Part shown: in pieces, positions 35,021 through 44,548 of the stretch
Numbering within the stretch: the stretch's first letter is position 1
Layout of the letters: each line of letters opens with the position of its first letter
NCBI RefSeq assembly: GCF_900545205.1
Contig: NZ_UQYC01000001.1
Span: 1-57,613, forward strand
Direction: 5' to 3'
DNA: 57,613 nucleotides
DNA from: an uncultured Veillonella sp.
Lineage (GTDB): Bacteria > Bacillota > Negativicutes > Veillonellales > Veillonellaceae
Notes under the pieces: generated by a model
The model's database searches: none
Told to the model about the DNA's origin: nothing
What the model saw: the letters and a program-made list of their open reading frames with translations, nothing else
Position numbers and translations under genes: made by a program

Positions 35021-36658
35021 ATGTATGCAAAACTATATGGAGCCACTTTACATGGCATAGATGGATGCATTATTACAGTTGAAGTTGATATATCTCAAGG
35101 CTTGCCGGTCTTTGACATTGTAGGTTTACCTAATCAATCGGTTAAGGAAGCTCGCGAACGCGTGAGGGCCGCCATCAAAAATAGTGGCTATGAATTCCCT
35201 ATGAGACGTATTGTAGTGAATCTAGCACCTGCTACGATTCGTAAAAGTAGTGCAGGACTCGATTTAGCTATTGCATTGGGTGTTCTCATTGCATCGGGAC
35301 AGATAAAGGGGCGCAAAGCTAGTATTTCAGCTTTATTAAAAAACAGTTTATTTATGGGGGAGCTAGCTTTAGATGGATCACTATTACCAACCTTTGGAAC
35401 CTTGGCTATGTCCCTTGCAGGCTTGGTTTCTAATTATTCAACTATATTTACAAGTGTTGAAAATGGTCATAATTTAAAAGCCATACCAAAGCTTTCCATT
35501 TATGGGGAATCTTCATTACTACATATTATTTCTATTTTAGAGAAACTAGTTAAATCAAAGACCGTTAAAGGAAATAAAGGGACTATCAACAAATCTACAA
35601 GTTCGGCAAATCAAATCCATAATCAATCAACGGAATTGTTAGAGTCATATGATCCTGTAGATTATATTGATAAAAATAATTGTGCAGATACAGAATCTAA
35701 TCAAACATATACAGTTGATTTTAGTGATGTACAGGGGCAAGAGCTTGGTAAAAGGGCTATGCTCATCAGTGCTGCAGGTCATCATCATTGTATTATGATA
35801 GGTCCACCAGGTGGTGGTAAAACGATGATGGCTGAGAGATTGCCGACCATATTACCACCTATGACATGGAATGAAATCATTGAAGTGAGTCGTATACAAG
35901 ATGTAATAGGATTATTAGGAGATACAGGATTGGTTACAACTCGTCCTTTTAGATATCCTCATCATACTGCAACTTTAGCGAGTATGGTAGGCGGCGGTAT
36001 TCAAGGTCGACCTGGTGAGGTAACCCTTGCTCACGGAGGTGTGCTGTTTATGGATGAGGCACCTGAATTTCAACGTCAAGTTATCGATGCGCTTAGGCAA
36101 CCTTTAGAATCACGTACAATTACCATCAATCGCTCTCAAGGTAATTACATATATCCTGCCGATTTTATTTGTATCTTAGCGGCTAATCCATGTCCTTGTG
36201 GCTATTATCATGATCCGTATAAAGAGTGCGTATGTACGGAAACAATGGTTAAAAATTATCAGCAACGATTATCTGGGCCTATTATGGATCGCATCGATTT
36301 GCACATACCTGTTGAAAGGCCCACATTAGAGCAATTATTAGATACTTCGTCGTCAACGATGACTAGTGAAAGTATGAGAGAACAAGTTGTTATGGCGACC
36401 TCGATGCAACAGAAACGGTATGAAGGCCTAGATTTTAGCTCTAATGGTGCCGTACCGCATAAGGCCATAAGTGAGCTTTGCCATATTACCGATAAGGCTT
36501 GGAGTGTACTCGGTAATATATTTGACCATTTCCATTTAAGTGGACGTGCTTTTGATCGCATAGTAAAGGTCAGTCGTACCATAGCAGACCTTGAGGGAAA
36601 CCCAAAAGTGGAACCACATCATATTTCCGAAGCAATGTTATTTAGAACTGGTAAATAG
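35021..36658 (+). CDS. YifB/ComM-family Mg-chelatase-like AAA ATPase
   Basis: A 545-residue protein. The N-terminal S5-like/ChlI domain (about 1-165) contains G-L-P-V-F-D-I-V-G-L-P. The AAA core has Walker A G-P-P-G-G-G-K-T near 262-269 and a C-terminal lid domain follows. A zinc-like cysteine group (C-P-C-G-Y ... C-V-C) lies near 390-408. ComM in Gram-negative bacteria is a helicase promoting branch migration during transformation. Between the domains is a Ser/Asn/Thr-rich linker (about 180-230), apparently longer than usual. I chose the ATG at 35021, preceded by GAGAGG. Confidence 0.88.
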   Translation: MYAKLYGATLHGIDGCIITVEVDISQGLPVFDIVGLPNQSVKEARERVRAAIKNSGYEFPMRRIVVNLAPATIRKSSAGLDLAIALGVLIASGQIKGRKASISALLKNSLFMGELALDGSLLPTFGTLAMSLAGLVSNYSTIFTSVENGHNLKAIPKLSIYGESSLLHIISILEKLVKSKTVKGNKGTINKSTSSANQIHNQSTELLESYDPVDYIDKNNCADTESNQTYTVDFSDVQGQELGKRAMLISAAGHHHCIMIGPPGGGKTMMAERLPTILPPMTWNEIIEVSRIQDVIGLLGDTGLVTTRPFRYPHHTATLASMVGGGIQGRPGEVTLAHGGVLFMDEAPEFQRQVIDALRQPLESRTITINRSQGNYIYPADFICILAANPCPCGYYHDPYKECVCTETMVKNYQQRLSGPIMDRIDLHIPVERPTLEQLLDTSSSTMTSESMREQVVMATSMQQKRYEGLDFSSNGAVPHKAISELCHITDKAWSVLGNIFDHFHLSGRAFDRIVKVSRTIADLEGNPKVEPHHISEAMLFRTGK

Positions 36659-36666
36659 GTAATGAT

Positions 36667-37914
36667 ATGACAAGATATGACGACAATATTTATATTGCAG
36701 GCCTACAGAGTCTATATAATGTAGGAGCTACGTATGTAAGACGATTTATAGAAGACTTTGGTTCTCCTTACGAAGCGTGGAAAGCTGTTAAAAATGTAGA
36801 GAATTTAAAAGGGTATACATATATTTCTGTAGCTGATAAACGCGCTATTGCAGCATCGGCTAAGGATGAAAAACTAGATTATATAATTCAAAAATTAGAT
36901 GAATATCAGATGGATGTTACTACCTTTCTAGATAAAGATTTTCCATCTATGTTAAACCAAATCTATAATCCACCAGCCATATTATTTATGCGAGGCAACC
37001 GAGCTTTATTAGATAAAAGATTGAACCGTATTGCTATTGTAGGGGCTCGACGATGTTCCTTATATGGGCGGAATGTGGCGAGAGTGTTAGGGAAAGAATT
37101 GGGTAAATACAGTACTATAATTGTGAGTGGCGGAGCTCGCGGTATCGATTCACATGGTCATGAAGGACTACTAGCAAGTCAGGGGTACGGCATTGTTGTT
37201 ATGGGATGTGGTTTAGACATTGTATATCCTAGAGAAAATTCAAAATTATTTGACCGGATACTGGCAAGTAATGGCTTACTCCTATCCGAATATCCTCCAG
37301 GCACACCGCCATCAGCTAAACATTTTCCTGCGCGAAATCGTATTATTAGTGGACTTAGTCGAGGTGTAATCGTAGTGGAGGCTAAGGCTAGTAGTGGTTC
37401 TTTAATTACTGCAGATATGGCGGTCAGTGAAGGGCGCGATGTATTTGTAGTACCATGTAACCTATTAGACCATATAGCGGATGGTAATAAGTTTCTTATG
37501 CGCAATGGGGCTTATGTACTGACTGGATATAAGGATATAGTGGAACAATATCATTTAACTTTACGAGATTTTTTTGCTACAGAAGAGAAACTTTCACCGG
37601 CAAAAAAGAAACTTTCAACGTCAAAGAAAGAGGAACATAGTCATGTAAATGAGGGGGATTTATGGAGTAATACATGTAAGGGTGTTGATAGTCATGGGCC
37701 GTCTATGTTAAGCTTTAGTTTGGATAAGAGTTTAATCTTGAGTGAAATACCTCATGATCGATGTATTACTGTTAGTGATATTTTGAAAGTAACTCACATT
37801 CCATTGCAACAATTGCAGCCCTTATTACTAGAGTTAGAGCTAGAAGGGGCTATAGAGCATCAACCGCCGAGAGGCTATATTAATATGACTAGGAGTGATA
37901 TACTTGTCCATTAA
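36667..37914 (+). CDS. dprA: DNA processing protein DprA
   Basis: A 415-residue protein that binds incoming single-stranded DNA and loads RecA during transformation. An N-terminal helical domain (about 1-75) is followed by the Rossmann-like core with R-R-C-S-L-Y-G and S-G-G-A-R-G-I-D near 155-162, F-P-A-R-N-R-I-I-S-G-L near 219-229, and a C-terminal winged helix (about 350-410). A Lys/Ser-rich linker separates core and wing. It precedes topA as in Bacillus; the two overlap by 11 bases. Confidence 0.95.
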   Translation: MTRYDDNIYIAGLQSLYNVGATYVRRFIEDFGSPYEAWKAVKNVENLKGYTYISVADKRAIAASAKDEKLDYIIQKLDEYQMDVTTFLDKDFPSMLNQIYNPPAILFMRGNRALLDKRLNRIAIVGARRCSLYGRNVARVLGKELGKYSTIIVSGGARGIDSHGHEGLLASQGYGIVVMGCGLDIVYPRENSKLFDRILASNGLLLSEYPPGTPPSAKHFPARNRIISGLSRGVIVVEAKASSGSLITADMAVSEGRDVFVVPCNLLDHIADGNKFLMRNGAYVLTGYKDIVEQYHLTLRDFFATEEKLSPAKKKLSTSKKEEHSHVNEGDLWSNTCKGVDSHGPSMLSFSLDKSLILSEIPHDRCITVSDILKVTHIPLQQLQPLLLELELEGAIEHQPPRGYINMTRSDILVH

Positions 37915-40321
37915 ACGATCTATCGTTATTGGCGAGCCAAAAGCAGCTAGTACTAGTAAAGAAACAAAAAAGAAAAGTACTACAAAAGAGAGTACTACGA
38001 TAAAACGTAAGGTTGCCAAAGAGGCTCTTACTCCTATGGGGATTGTACGGGACAAGTCTGTATTACAAACCTCTGTGCCACCTGAACAACGTGAACCTCG
38101 CGTATATAATCCAGATGGCAAAGTATTGGTTATCGTAGAATCTCCTGCTAAATCTAAAACAATTGAAAAATTCTTAGGTCCAAACTATGTGGTAAAAGCA
38201 AGTATGGGCCATTTACGAGATTTGCCTAAATCTCAAATGGGTATCGATATTGAGCATGGCTTTACACCGCGCTATAGCAATCTAGTAACTCGTAAAAAGG
38301 TTATTGATGAACTCGTTTCCTATGCCGATGAAAGTAGTGCCGTATTGCTCGCAACTGACCCTGACCGCGAAGGGGAAGCTATTTCATGGCATTTGGCGTA
38401 CATTCTTAATGTAGATCCTACGTCTACATGCCGTATTACCTTTAACGAGATTACTAAAAATGCCGTTGCAGAGGCCTTAGAATCTCCACGGACTATCGAT
38501 ATGAACATGGTAGATGCTCAACAAGCACGCCGTGTGTTAGACCGTATCGTAGGTTATAAATTGAGTCCACTATTATGGAAAAAGGTTTGTAAGGGCCTTA
38601 GTGCAGGTCGTGTACAGTCCGTTGCTGTTCGTCTCATCTGTGAACGCGAACGAGAAATACAAGCCTTTGTGCCACAAGAGTTCTGGACTATTGAAGGTAA
38701 TTTTGAAACGCCTAAAAAAGAGGCTTTCACAGCAGAATTAACTCATATTAAAGGCGAGAAAATCGATATTACTACTGAAAAAGATGCACAAGCCGTTGTC
38801 GATGCCATAGGCGGTGCCGATGCAGTAGTAACGAATGTAGAAAAACGTAAGCGCTCTCGTAAAGCGGCACCACCATTTACAACCTCTACGTTGCAACAGG
38901 ATGGTGTTCGTAAGTTGAACTTTGGTGCAAAGCGTACCATGATGATTGCTCAACATTTGTATGAAGGTTTAGAAATCGGTTCCTATGGTCATGTAGGTTT
39001 GATTACTTATATGCGTACAGACTCTACGCGTATTTCTAAAGAAATGCAAGCTATGGCTAAGGACTATATTATTCGTAACTATGGTGAAGATTATTATCCA
39101 TCTAAACCTAACATGTATGGTGCAAAAGGTTCCGCTCAAGACGCCCATGAAGCGATTCGTCCTACATCATTAGAGTTAACACCAAAAATGGTAGAACCAT
39201 TCTTGAGTCGTGATGAGCTAAAATTATATACGTTGATTTGGAATCGTTTTATGGCGAGCCAAATGGCACCACAACAAAATGAATCCACTACCATTGAATT
39301 GACTGTTCATGACGACTACACATTTAAAGCGACAGGTTCTCGTGTAATCTTCCCAGGTTTTAGTGCTGTTTATGAAGATGCTAAAAAAGAGGATGTTCCT
39401 CAATTGCCAGCGCTTAAAAAGAATGATGCTGCTCATACGGTAGAGGTATTGCCTGAACAACATTTCACGCAACCACCTCCACGTTATTCTGAGGCGAGCC
39501 TCATCAAAACATTGGAAGAGCTCGGTATTGGTCGTCCAAGTACATATGCTCCAATTCTTGATACAATCGTAAGCCGTAACTATGTAGAAAATACGAATAA
39601 ACAATTCGTTCCTACAGAGTTAGGCTTTGTAGTGGTAGATTTCTTGATTGCGTACTTTGAAAAAGTCATCAATACAGGTTTTACTCGTGATCTAGAAGAA
39701 GAACTCGATGCTATTGCATCTGGTAAGGATACATATCTAAAGGTATTGTCTGATTTCTATGAAGTATTCGCTAAAGAGCTAGAAGATGCGAGCGATGTAG
39801 ATCGTATTGAAATTGTATCTATGGAAAGTGATGAAACGTGCGAACTCTGTCATAGTCCAATGGTATATAAATTTGGTCGCTATGGTAAGTTCCTTGCATG
39901 TTCTAACTTCCCAGAATGTAAAAATACAAAACCTATTACGGTAGGGACAGGTGTAACTTGCCCTAAATGTAAAGAAGGAGAAATCGTAGAACGAAAGTCT
40001 CGTCGAGGACGTTTGTTCTATGGTTGTAACCGTTATCCACAATGTGATTTCACATTATGGGATAAACCAACCCATGAATTCTGTGATACATGTGGTTCTA
40101 TTATGGTTGAAAAGACATATAAAAATGGAACGACTAAGAAATTCTGTTCCAATGAAGCATGTCCAACTCGACCTCCAAAGAAAACTAGAAAGAAAAAGAG
40201 CGAAGCTAGTGAAGAAACTGTAAAGGATTCTAAAGAGTCTAAAGAGTCTAAAAAATCTAAAGCATCTAAAGGGTCTAAAAAGTCTAGCAAAGCTAAAAAA
40301 GAGGAAACAACAGTTGAATAA
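37904..40321 (+). CDS. topA: DNA topoisomerase I
   Basis: An 805-residue type IA topoisomerase that relaxes negative supercoils. The Toprim domain starts only near residue 72 (V-I-V-E-S-P-A-K-S-K-T), then D-P-D-R-E-G-E near 151. The active-site tyrosine is in L-I-T-Y-M-R-T-D near 369. Three four-cysteine zinc modules lie at about 645-755. The roughly 70-residue basic N-terminal extension is unusual, and the protein ends in a Ser-Lys repeat tail. I prefer the TTG at 37904 because AGGAG lies eight bases before it; a GTG at 37895 would overlap that site. Confidence 0.94.
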   Translation: MSIKRSIVIGEPKAASTSKETKKKSTTKESTTIKRKVAKEALTPMGIVRDKSVLQTSVPPEQREPRVYNPDGKVLVIVESPAKSKTIEKFLGPNYVVKASMGHLRDLPKSQMGIDIEHGFTPRYSNLVTRKKVIDELVSYADESSAVLLATDPDREGEAISWHLAYILNVDPTSTCRITFNEITKNAVAEALESPRTIDMNMVDAQQARRVLDRIVGYKLSPLLWKKVCKGLSAGRVQSVAVRLICEREREIQAFVPQEFWTIEGNFETPKKEAFTAELTHIKGEKIDITTEKDAQAVVDAIGGADAVVTNVEKRKRSRKAAPPFTTSTLQQDGVRKLNFGAKRTMMIAQHLYEGLEIGSYGHVGLITYMRTDSTRISKEMQAMAKDYIIRNYGEDYYPSKPNMYGAKGSAQDAHEAIRPTSLELTPKMVEPFLSRDELKLYTLIWNRFMASQMAPQQNESTTIELTVHDDYTFKATGSRVIFPGFSAVYEDAKKEDVPQLPALKKNDAAHTVEVLPEQHFTQPPPRYSEASLIKTLEELGIGRPSTYAPILDTIVSRNYVENTNKQFVPTELGFVVVDFLIAYFEKVINTGFTRDLEEELDAIASGKDTYLKVLSDFYEVFAKELEDASDVDRIEIVSMESDETCELCHSPMVYKFGRYGKFLACSNFPECKNTKPITVGTGVTCPKCKEGEIVERKSRRGRLFYGCNRYPQCDFTLWDKPTHEFCDTCGSIMVEKTYKNGTTKKFCSNEACPTRPPKKTRKKKSEASEETVKDSKESKESKKSKASKGSKKSSKAKKEETTVE
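40229..40300 (+). repeat. Ser-Lys codon repeat in the topA tail
   Basis: Imperfect nine-base units of the form TCTAAAGAG encode S-K-E, S-K-K, S-K-A and S-K-G triplets. Unit gain or loss keeps the frame, so tail length may vary between strains. Confidence 0.7.
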
Positions 40322-41630
40322 TAAAAATGTTATTGTTATTGGCGCAGGTCTAGCTGGCTCTGAGGCGGCTTGGCAACTCGCTAACCGTGGCATTCATGTT
40401 GACTTATATGAAATGCGCCCTGTTAAGAGTTCCCCTGCACATCAAACAGATCAATTTGCAGAACTCGTATGTAGTAACTCTTTACGAGCTGGCAATATTG
40501 AAAATGCAGTAGGTCTTTTAAAAGAAGAGATGCGTCGTTTAGGCTCTATTATTATGGAATGTGCTGATGCGACTGCTGTACCTGCTGGAGGTGCATTAGC
40601 TGTTGATCGTCATCTATTTAGTGAAATGGTGACTGAAAAGGTAAAAGGCCATCCTAATATTACAGTTCATCACGAAGAGGTAACCGAGATTCCTGCTGAA
40701 GGTACTGTTATTTTTGCTTCTGGTCCCCTTACATCTGAAGCATTAGGGGATAAGATTAAAGAATTAACTGGTGAAACAGGCTTTTACTTCTACGATGCAG
40801 CAGCACCTATTGTGACAGCAGAATCTTTGAATTACGATAAAGTATTTGCCGCTTCCCGTTACGATAAGGGCGACGCAGATTATCTTAACTGTCCTATGAC
40901 AGAGGAAGAGTACAAAGCATTTTGGCATGAGCTTACAACGGCTGAAGCAGTACAACCAAAGGATTTTGAAAAAGAAATCTATTTCGAAGGTTGTATGCCT
41001 GTAGAAATTATGGCTAGCCGTGGTGAAGATACATTGCGCTATGGACCATTAAAACCTGTAGGTTTGGTGGATAAGCGTACCAATGAGGAGTCTTATGCAG
41101 TTGTTCAATTGCGTAAGGAAAATAAAGAAGGCACTATGTTTAATTTGGTAGGCTTCCAAACTCACTTAAAGTGGGGCGAACAAAAACGTGTATTTGGTAT
41201 GATCCCAGGCCTTGAAAACGCAGAATTCGTTCGTTATGGCGTTATGCATCGTAATACGTATATCAATTCCCCTGAGTTGTTGAACCATGCATTCCAACTA
41301 AAAAAAGAACCGCGTTTATTCTTTGCGGGCCAAATGACCGGCGTAGAAGGGTATTTAGAATCTGCTGCTAGTGGTCTTATGGTTGGTTTACAAGTGGACC
41401 GTTATTTAGGAGAACGTTCATTTATAGACTTCCCTAAAACTACAGCTATTGGATCCCTTAGTCACTATATTTCTAACTATGAAGGGTCTAACTTCCAACC
41501 TATGAATGTCAACTTTGGTATCATGGATCCATGGCCGCAAAAAATCCGTAAGAAAAAAGAGAAAAATGCACTCATTGCTAATCGTGCATTAGAAGAGCTA
41601 GATGCTTTAAAGGCTAAAGAAAAACTATAA
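40314..41630 (+). CDS. trmFO: Methylenetetrahydrofolate-tRNA m5U54 methyltransferase
   Basis: A 438-residue flavoprotein making 5-methyluridine at position 54 of tRNA, with methylene-THF as carbon donor. The FAD-binding V-I-G-A-G-L-A-G-S-E-A-A-W is at the N-terminus, and C-S-N-S-L-R-A-G-N-I-E-N-A-V-G-L-L-K-E-E near 46-65 is the family signature. The start appears to be TTG, overlapping the end of topA by eight bases, with GAGGAA upstream. topA-trmFO order is conserved in Firmicutes; the usual following xerC-hslVU-codY genes are absent. Confidence 0.96.
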   Translation: MNNKNVIVIGAGLAGSEAAWQLANRGIHVDLYEMRPVKSSPAHQTDQFAELVCSNSLRAGNIENAVGLLKEEMRRLGSIIMECADATAVPAGGALAVDRHLFSEMVTEKVKGHPNITVHHEEVTEIPAEGTVIFASGPLTSEALGDKIKELTGETGFYFYDAAAPIVTAESLNYDKVFAASRYDKGDADYLNCPMTEEEYKAFWHELTTAEAVQPKDFEKEIYFEGCMPVEIMASRGEDTLRYGPLKPVGLVDKRTNEESYAVVQLRKENKEGTMFNLVGFQTHLKWGEQKRVFGMIPGLENAEFVRYGVMHRNTYINSPELLNHAFQLKKEPRLFFAGQMTGVEGYLESAASGLMVGLQVDRYLGERSFIDFPKTTAIGSLSHYISNYEGSNFQPMNVNFGIMDPWPQKIRKKKEKNALIANRALEELDALKAKEKL

Positions 41631-41688
41631 ATTTTGGACATATAAAATAAATTGCTCCATACTATATGAGTTTTTAAGACTTATAAAG

Positions 41689-41733
41689 AAAAATCCTTCA
41701 TTCAATGGGACACCCATGAATGAAGGATTTTTT
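41689..41733. terminator. Bidirectional terminator between trmFO and lgt
   Basis: AAAAATCCTTCATTCA and its complement around a short loop, with T runs on both strands. It serves the convergent genes. Confidence 0.9.
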
Positions 41734-41764
41734 ATTCTCAATATATGTTGCTTATTATATGAAG

Positions 41765-42589
41765 TTATTTACGTTTTTTTGTTTTAGGCGCTGTTTCTGT
41801 AGTTTCAAGTACAGGTTGGTTTTTCTTTTCTAAGTAGCCTAAATAAATGAATAAGCAAATACCTACAATGATGACAATAAGACTAGTCATTTGAGCAGAT
41901 TTTAAGCCTAGTGTTAAGTCTACATAGTCGCCGCGCAAGAATTCAAGGAAGAATCTAGCTGTAGAGTAGAGAATAGCATATAGTACGAATACTTGACCTT
42001 TAGCATGTTTAAAGGAGCTAAACAATAGAAGGGCCACAAAAATAAGAATGTCGATTTGACCTTCCCAGATTTCGGCAGGCCATAATGGTTGATTGCCGTA
42101 AGTGCGATGTGCTAACGTGCTTTCAGGATAGAGAATACCAAAGTTACCACCCGTAGGATGACCAAAGGCATCGCCATTTAAGAGGTTTGCCATACGCCCT
42201 ACAGATTGAGCCAAAATTAAGGCAGGGGCAAATAAATCAGCAAAGGCCCAGAAATCGATATTGTTTTTACGTAAGTACCAGTAGCCTGCAATGGTGCCTA
42301 ATACAACGCCACCTTGAATGGCCATACCACCTTGCCATACAAAGGGAATTTCTAATAAATGATTGCCATAATAGTGCCAATCAAAGAAGAATACATCCCA
42401 TAGTCGGGCCCCGATGAGACCAGCTACGGCAACCGTAATGGAAAAGTCGATAATATGTTCATGCCATCCTCGACCATCTTTTTTTAATAAAACATAGGCA
42501 ACAGAGGCACCACAGATGATAGCTAAAGCTAACATGGCACCATAGGCCCTGATAGGGAAGTCACCTATAAAAAATAGATATTGATGCAT
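41765..42589 (-). CDS. lgt: Prolipoprotein diacylglyceryl transferase
   Basis: A 274-residue inner-membrane enzyme that adds diacylglycerol to the lipobox cysteine of prolipoproteins, such as the RND adaptor in this window. About seven membrane helices are visible. The Lgt signature appears as G-R-M-A-N-L-L-N-G-D-A-F-G-H-P-T near residues 130-145, with a conserved R-P/E-F-L-R-G-D segment near 210-217. A Lys-rich tail follows the last helix. It is convergent with trmFO and divergent from the GH18 gene. Confidence 0.95.
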   Translation of the reverse strand: MHQYLFFIGDFPIRAYGAMLALAIICGASVAYVLLKKDGRGWHEHIIDFSITVAVAGLIGARLWDVFFFDWHYYGNHLLEIPFVWQGGMAIQGGVVLGTIAGYWYLRKNNIDFWAFADLFAPALILAQSVGRMANLLNGDAFGHPTGGNFGILYPESTLAHRTYGNQPLWPAEIWEGQIDILIFVALLLFSSFKHAKGQVFVLYAILYSTARFFLEFLRGDYVDLTLGLKSAQMTSLIVIIVGICLFIYLGYLEKKNQPVLETTETAPKTKKRK

Positions 42590-42629
42590 ATAAAACTCCT
42601 TATGTAATAACTTGTATTGTATAAGGTAA

Positions 42630-42658
42630 ATTATAAATTACATGTACTCTTCATGCAA
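42630..42658 (-). promoter_or_regulatory. Promoter of lgt
   Basis: On the minus strand, TTGCAT (42658-42653) and TATAAT (42635-42630) with a 17-base spacer, about 40 bases before lgt. Confidence 0.65.
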
Positions 42659-42683
42659 CAACTGAGAGGAATTCTATATAATA

Positions 42684-42692
42684 TGGTATAAT
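42684..42692 (+). promoter_or_regulatory. Extended -10 of the GH18 gene
   Basis: TGG-TATAAT, with no convincing -35. It lies about 50 bases before the start. Confidence 0.4.
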
Positions 42693-42742
42693 ATAGAGAT
42701 TGAAATTATATCCCCTTTAGGGGACTAGAGTTAGGAGAGTTC

Positions 42743-44458
42743 ATGATTCGCAAATCTACAATTTTAAAATCTTTAACAGCTTTGGTGATGTCTGCATTAT
42801 CTAGTACAGCCGTACAAGCAGAAGTATTAGTGCCGCTCGATCAATTCTTGGCGAATACTACGCGTCATTATGAAGCTAATCAATATAAAACATCCTATAT
42901 GGTATATGTACCTCAAACAGTATTACAAGGAAATACTATCGTTTTAGATCCTGCTGCTGTTGGTGAACCTGTAAAATTGCCCACAACTAGCAAAAATGGC
43001 ACGACCTATGTCGATATTGAGTCTGATCCAGCTATGCTTGGTGTGAGCTATACCAAGACGAATGGACAATTAACCTTAGGTCCTGCTCCACAAGCTTCCA
43101 CGGTAAAAGCTCCGTATACAATGCAAACACCATTGTCTTGGGCTTTTGATCCATGGCCAACACAGGGAACTCCATATCAAGCAAAACTTAATGCTAGCGG
43201 CGATAATATCATTTCTCCAAGCTGGTTTAAATTGCATAGCCTCGGCCTCGAAGCAAGTCCTAATGTAAGTATTGATTATGTTAACGATTATAAGAGTAAA
43301 GGTTACCACGTATGGCCTTTGATTACGAATCGATTTGACCCTGGTTTTACTAGCGGCATCCTAGCAGACCAATCTGTATGGAAGAAATATGCTCATAACC
43401 TCGTTCAATATGCTTATATTTATGGATTTGATGGTTATAACTTTGACTTTGAAAACATTGATTATGCCGACCGTGATCGTTTAACAGCCTTTGTAGCATA
43501 TCTATCAAATCATTTACATCAATACAATATTAAAACATCCATTGATGTAACCGGTTATTCCGATAGCCCTGAATGGTCCTTAGTATATAATCGTAGTGCC
43601 TTTGCTAATTCCGTAGATTATGTAGTTCTCATGGCTTATGATGAAACATGGGCTAAGAGTACTACAGCAGGTCCTGTAGCAAGTTATCCATGGGTTCGCA
43701 ATCATGCAGAAAAAATGCTTTCTGAAGTGCCATCCCAAAAACTAGTACTTGGTGTGCCATTCTATATGCGCTTATGGCATGATACAAATGGCTATGCTAA
43801 AGGCGAAACATTGGCTATGAAAAATATAGGTAGTTACTTTGCAAACTACAAGGATAAAATGACATGGGATGATAGATTAAAATTATATTATTTATCTATC
43901 CCAACTAGCTCTGGTTCCGATCGTATTTGGTTTGAAGATAATACGTCCTTAGGTTTGAAATTAGACCTTGTAAAAGAATTACAGCTCGGCGGTTTTGCTG
44001 CATGGCGTAAAGGCTTTGAAGACGAATCTACTATTGCTATGATTCAAGGTAAAGACTTAGGCCGTGGAATTCCTAAATCTCCTACAGCGGTTGTTCCTGA
44101 ACCAGTAGTAGAAGAAACTAAACCATTAACTAAGCTTGAACAATATAAATTGCGTTTAGAAGAAAAAGAAAAGGCCAAAGCTGCTAAAGCGGAAGCAAAA
44201 CGTAAGGCAAAAGAAGAAAAAGAATTAGCTAAACGCAAAGCTAAAGAAGAAGCGGAGCAAGCTAAAGCCGAGAAAAAACGTCAAGTTGAGGAAGCCAAGG
44301 CAGAGAAAAAGCGTTTAGAAGAAGAGGCTAAGGCTCAAAAGGAACGTGCTTCACAAGAGGCAAAGGATAAAATTGCTTCTTATAAGAGCCATGGATCTGT
44401 TCAAAATACAACTACTAAAAATGAATTAACTAAATCTGTACAAGTAGTAAAACGCTAG
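42743..44458 (+). CDS. Secreted glycoside hydrolase family 18-like protein with charged helical tail
   Basis: A 571-residue exported protein. Residues 1-26 are a signal peptide ending A-V-Q-A. Residues 27-130 form a beta-rich N-terminal part that I cannot assign. The GH18 barrel spans about 130-440. Its catalytic motif D-G-Y-N-F-D-F-E (about 230-237) has all three acidic positions, and the late-strand Y-D-E near 301 also fits. From about 465 on, the chain is Lys/Glu/Ala-rich, a long helix or coiled coil. Relatives (YaaH/CFLE type) cleave peptidoglycan or bind cell wall. Periplasmic wall remodelling is my inference. Confidence 0.82.
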   Translation: MIRKSTILKSLTALVMSALSSTAVQAEVLVPLDQFLANTTRHYEANQYKTSYMVYVPQTVLQGNTIVLDPAAVGEPVKLPTTSKNGTTYVDIESDPAMLGVSYTKTNGQLTLGPAPQASTVKAPYTMQTPLSWAFDPWPTQGTPYQAKLNASGDNIISPSWFKLHSLGLEASPNVSIDYVNDYKSKGYHVWPLITNRFDPGFTSGILADQSVWKKYAHNLVQYAYIYGFDGYNFDFENIDYADRDRLTAFVAYLSNHLHQYNIKTSIDVTGYSDSPEWSLVYNRSAFANSVDYVVLMAYDETWAKSTTAGPVASYPWVRNHAEKMLSEVPSQKLVLGVPFYMRLWHDTNGYAKGETLAMKNIGSYFANYKDKMTWDDRLKLYYLSIPTSSGSDRIWFEDNTSLGLKLDLVKELQLGGFAAWRKGFEDESTIAMIQGKDLGRGIPKSPTAVVPEPVVEETKPLTKLEQYKLRLEEKEKAKAAKAEAKRKAKEEKELAKRKAKEEAEQAKAEKKRQVEEAKAEKKRLEEEAKAQKERASQEAKDKIASYKSHGSVQNTTTKNELTKSVQVVKR

Positions 44459-44461
44459 AGT

Positions 44462-44490
44462 TTGACTGCTTTCATAGTACGTAGTAAAAT
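44462..44490 (+). promoter_or_regulatory. Promoter of leuS
   Basis: TTGACT (44462-44467) and TAAAAT (44485-44490) with a 17-base spacer. No T-box motif is present before leuS. Confidence 0.6.
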
Positions 44491-44548
44491 AAAAATATTG
44501 ATTATAAAACGGCAACTAATGAGGTTGACTATATGAGGAGGCCCCTAC

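Noticed and set aside
40229..40300. Short repeats that might suggest a CRISPR or VNTR locus
   Set aside because: They are in-frame Ser-Lys codon repeats of the topA tail with no spacers, so they are not CRISPR.
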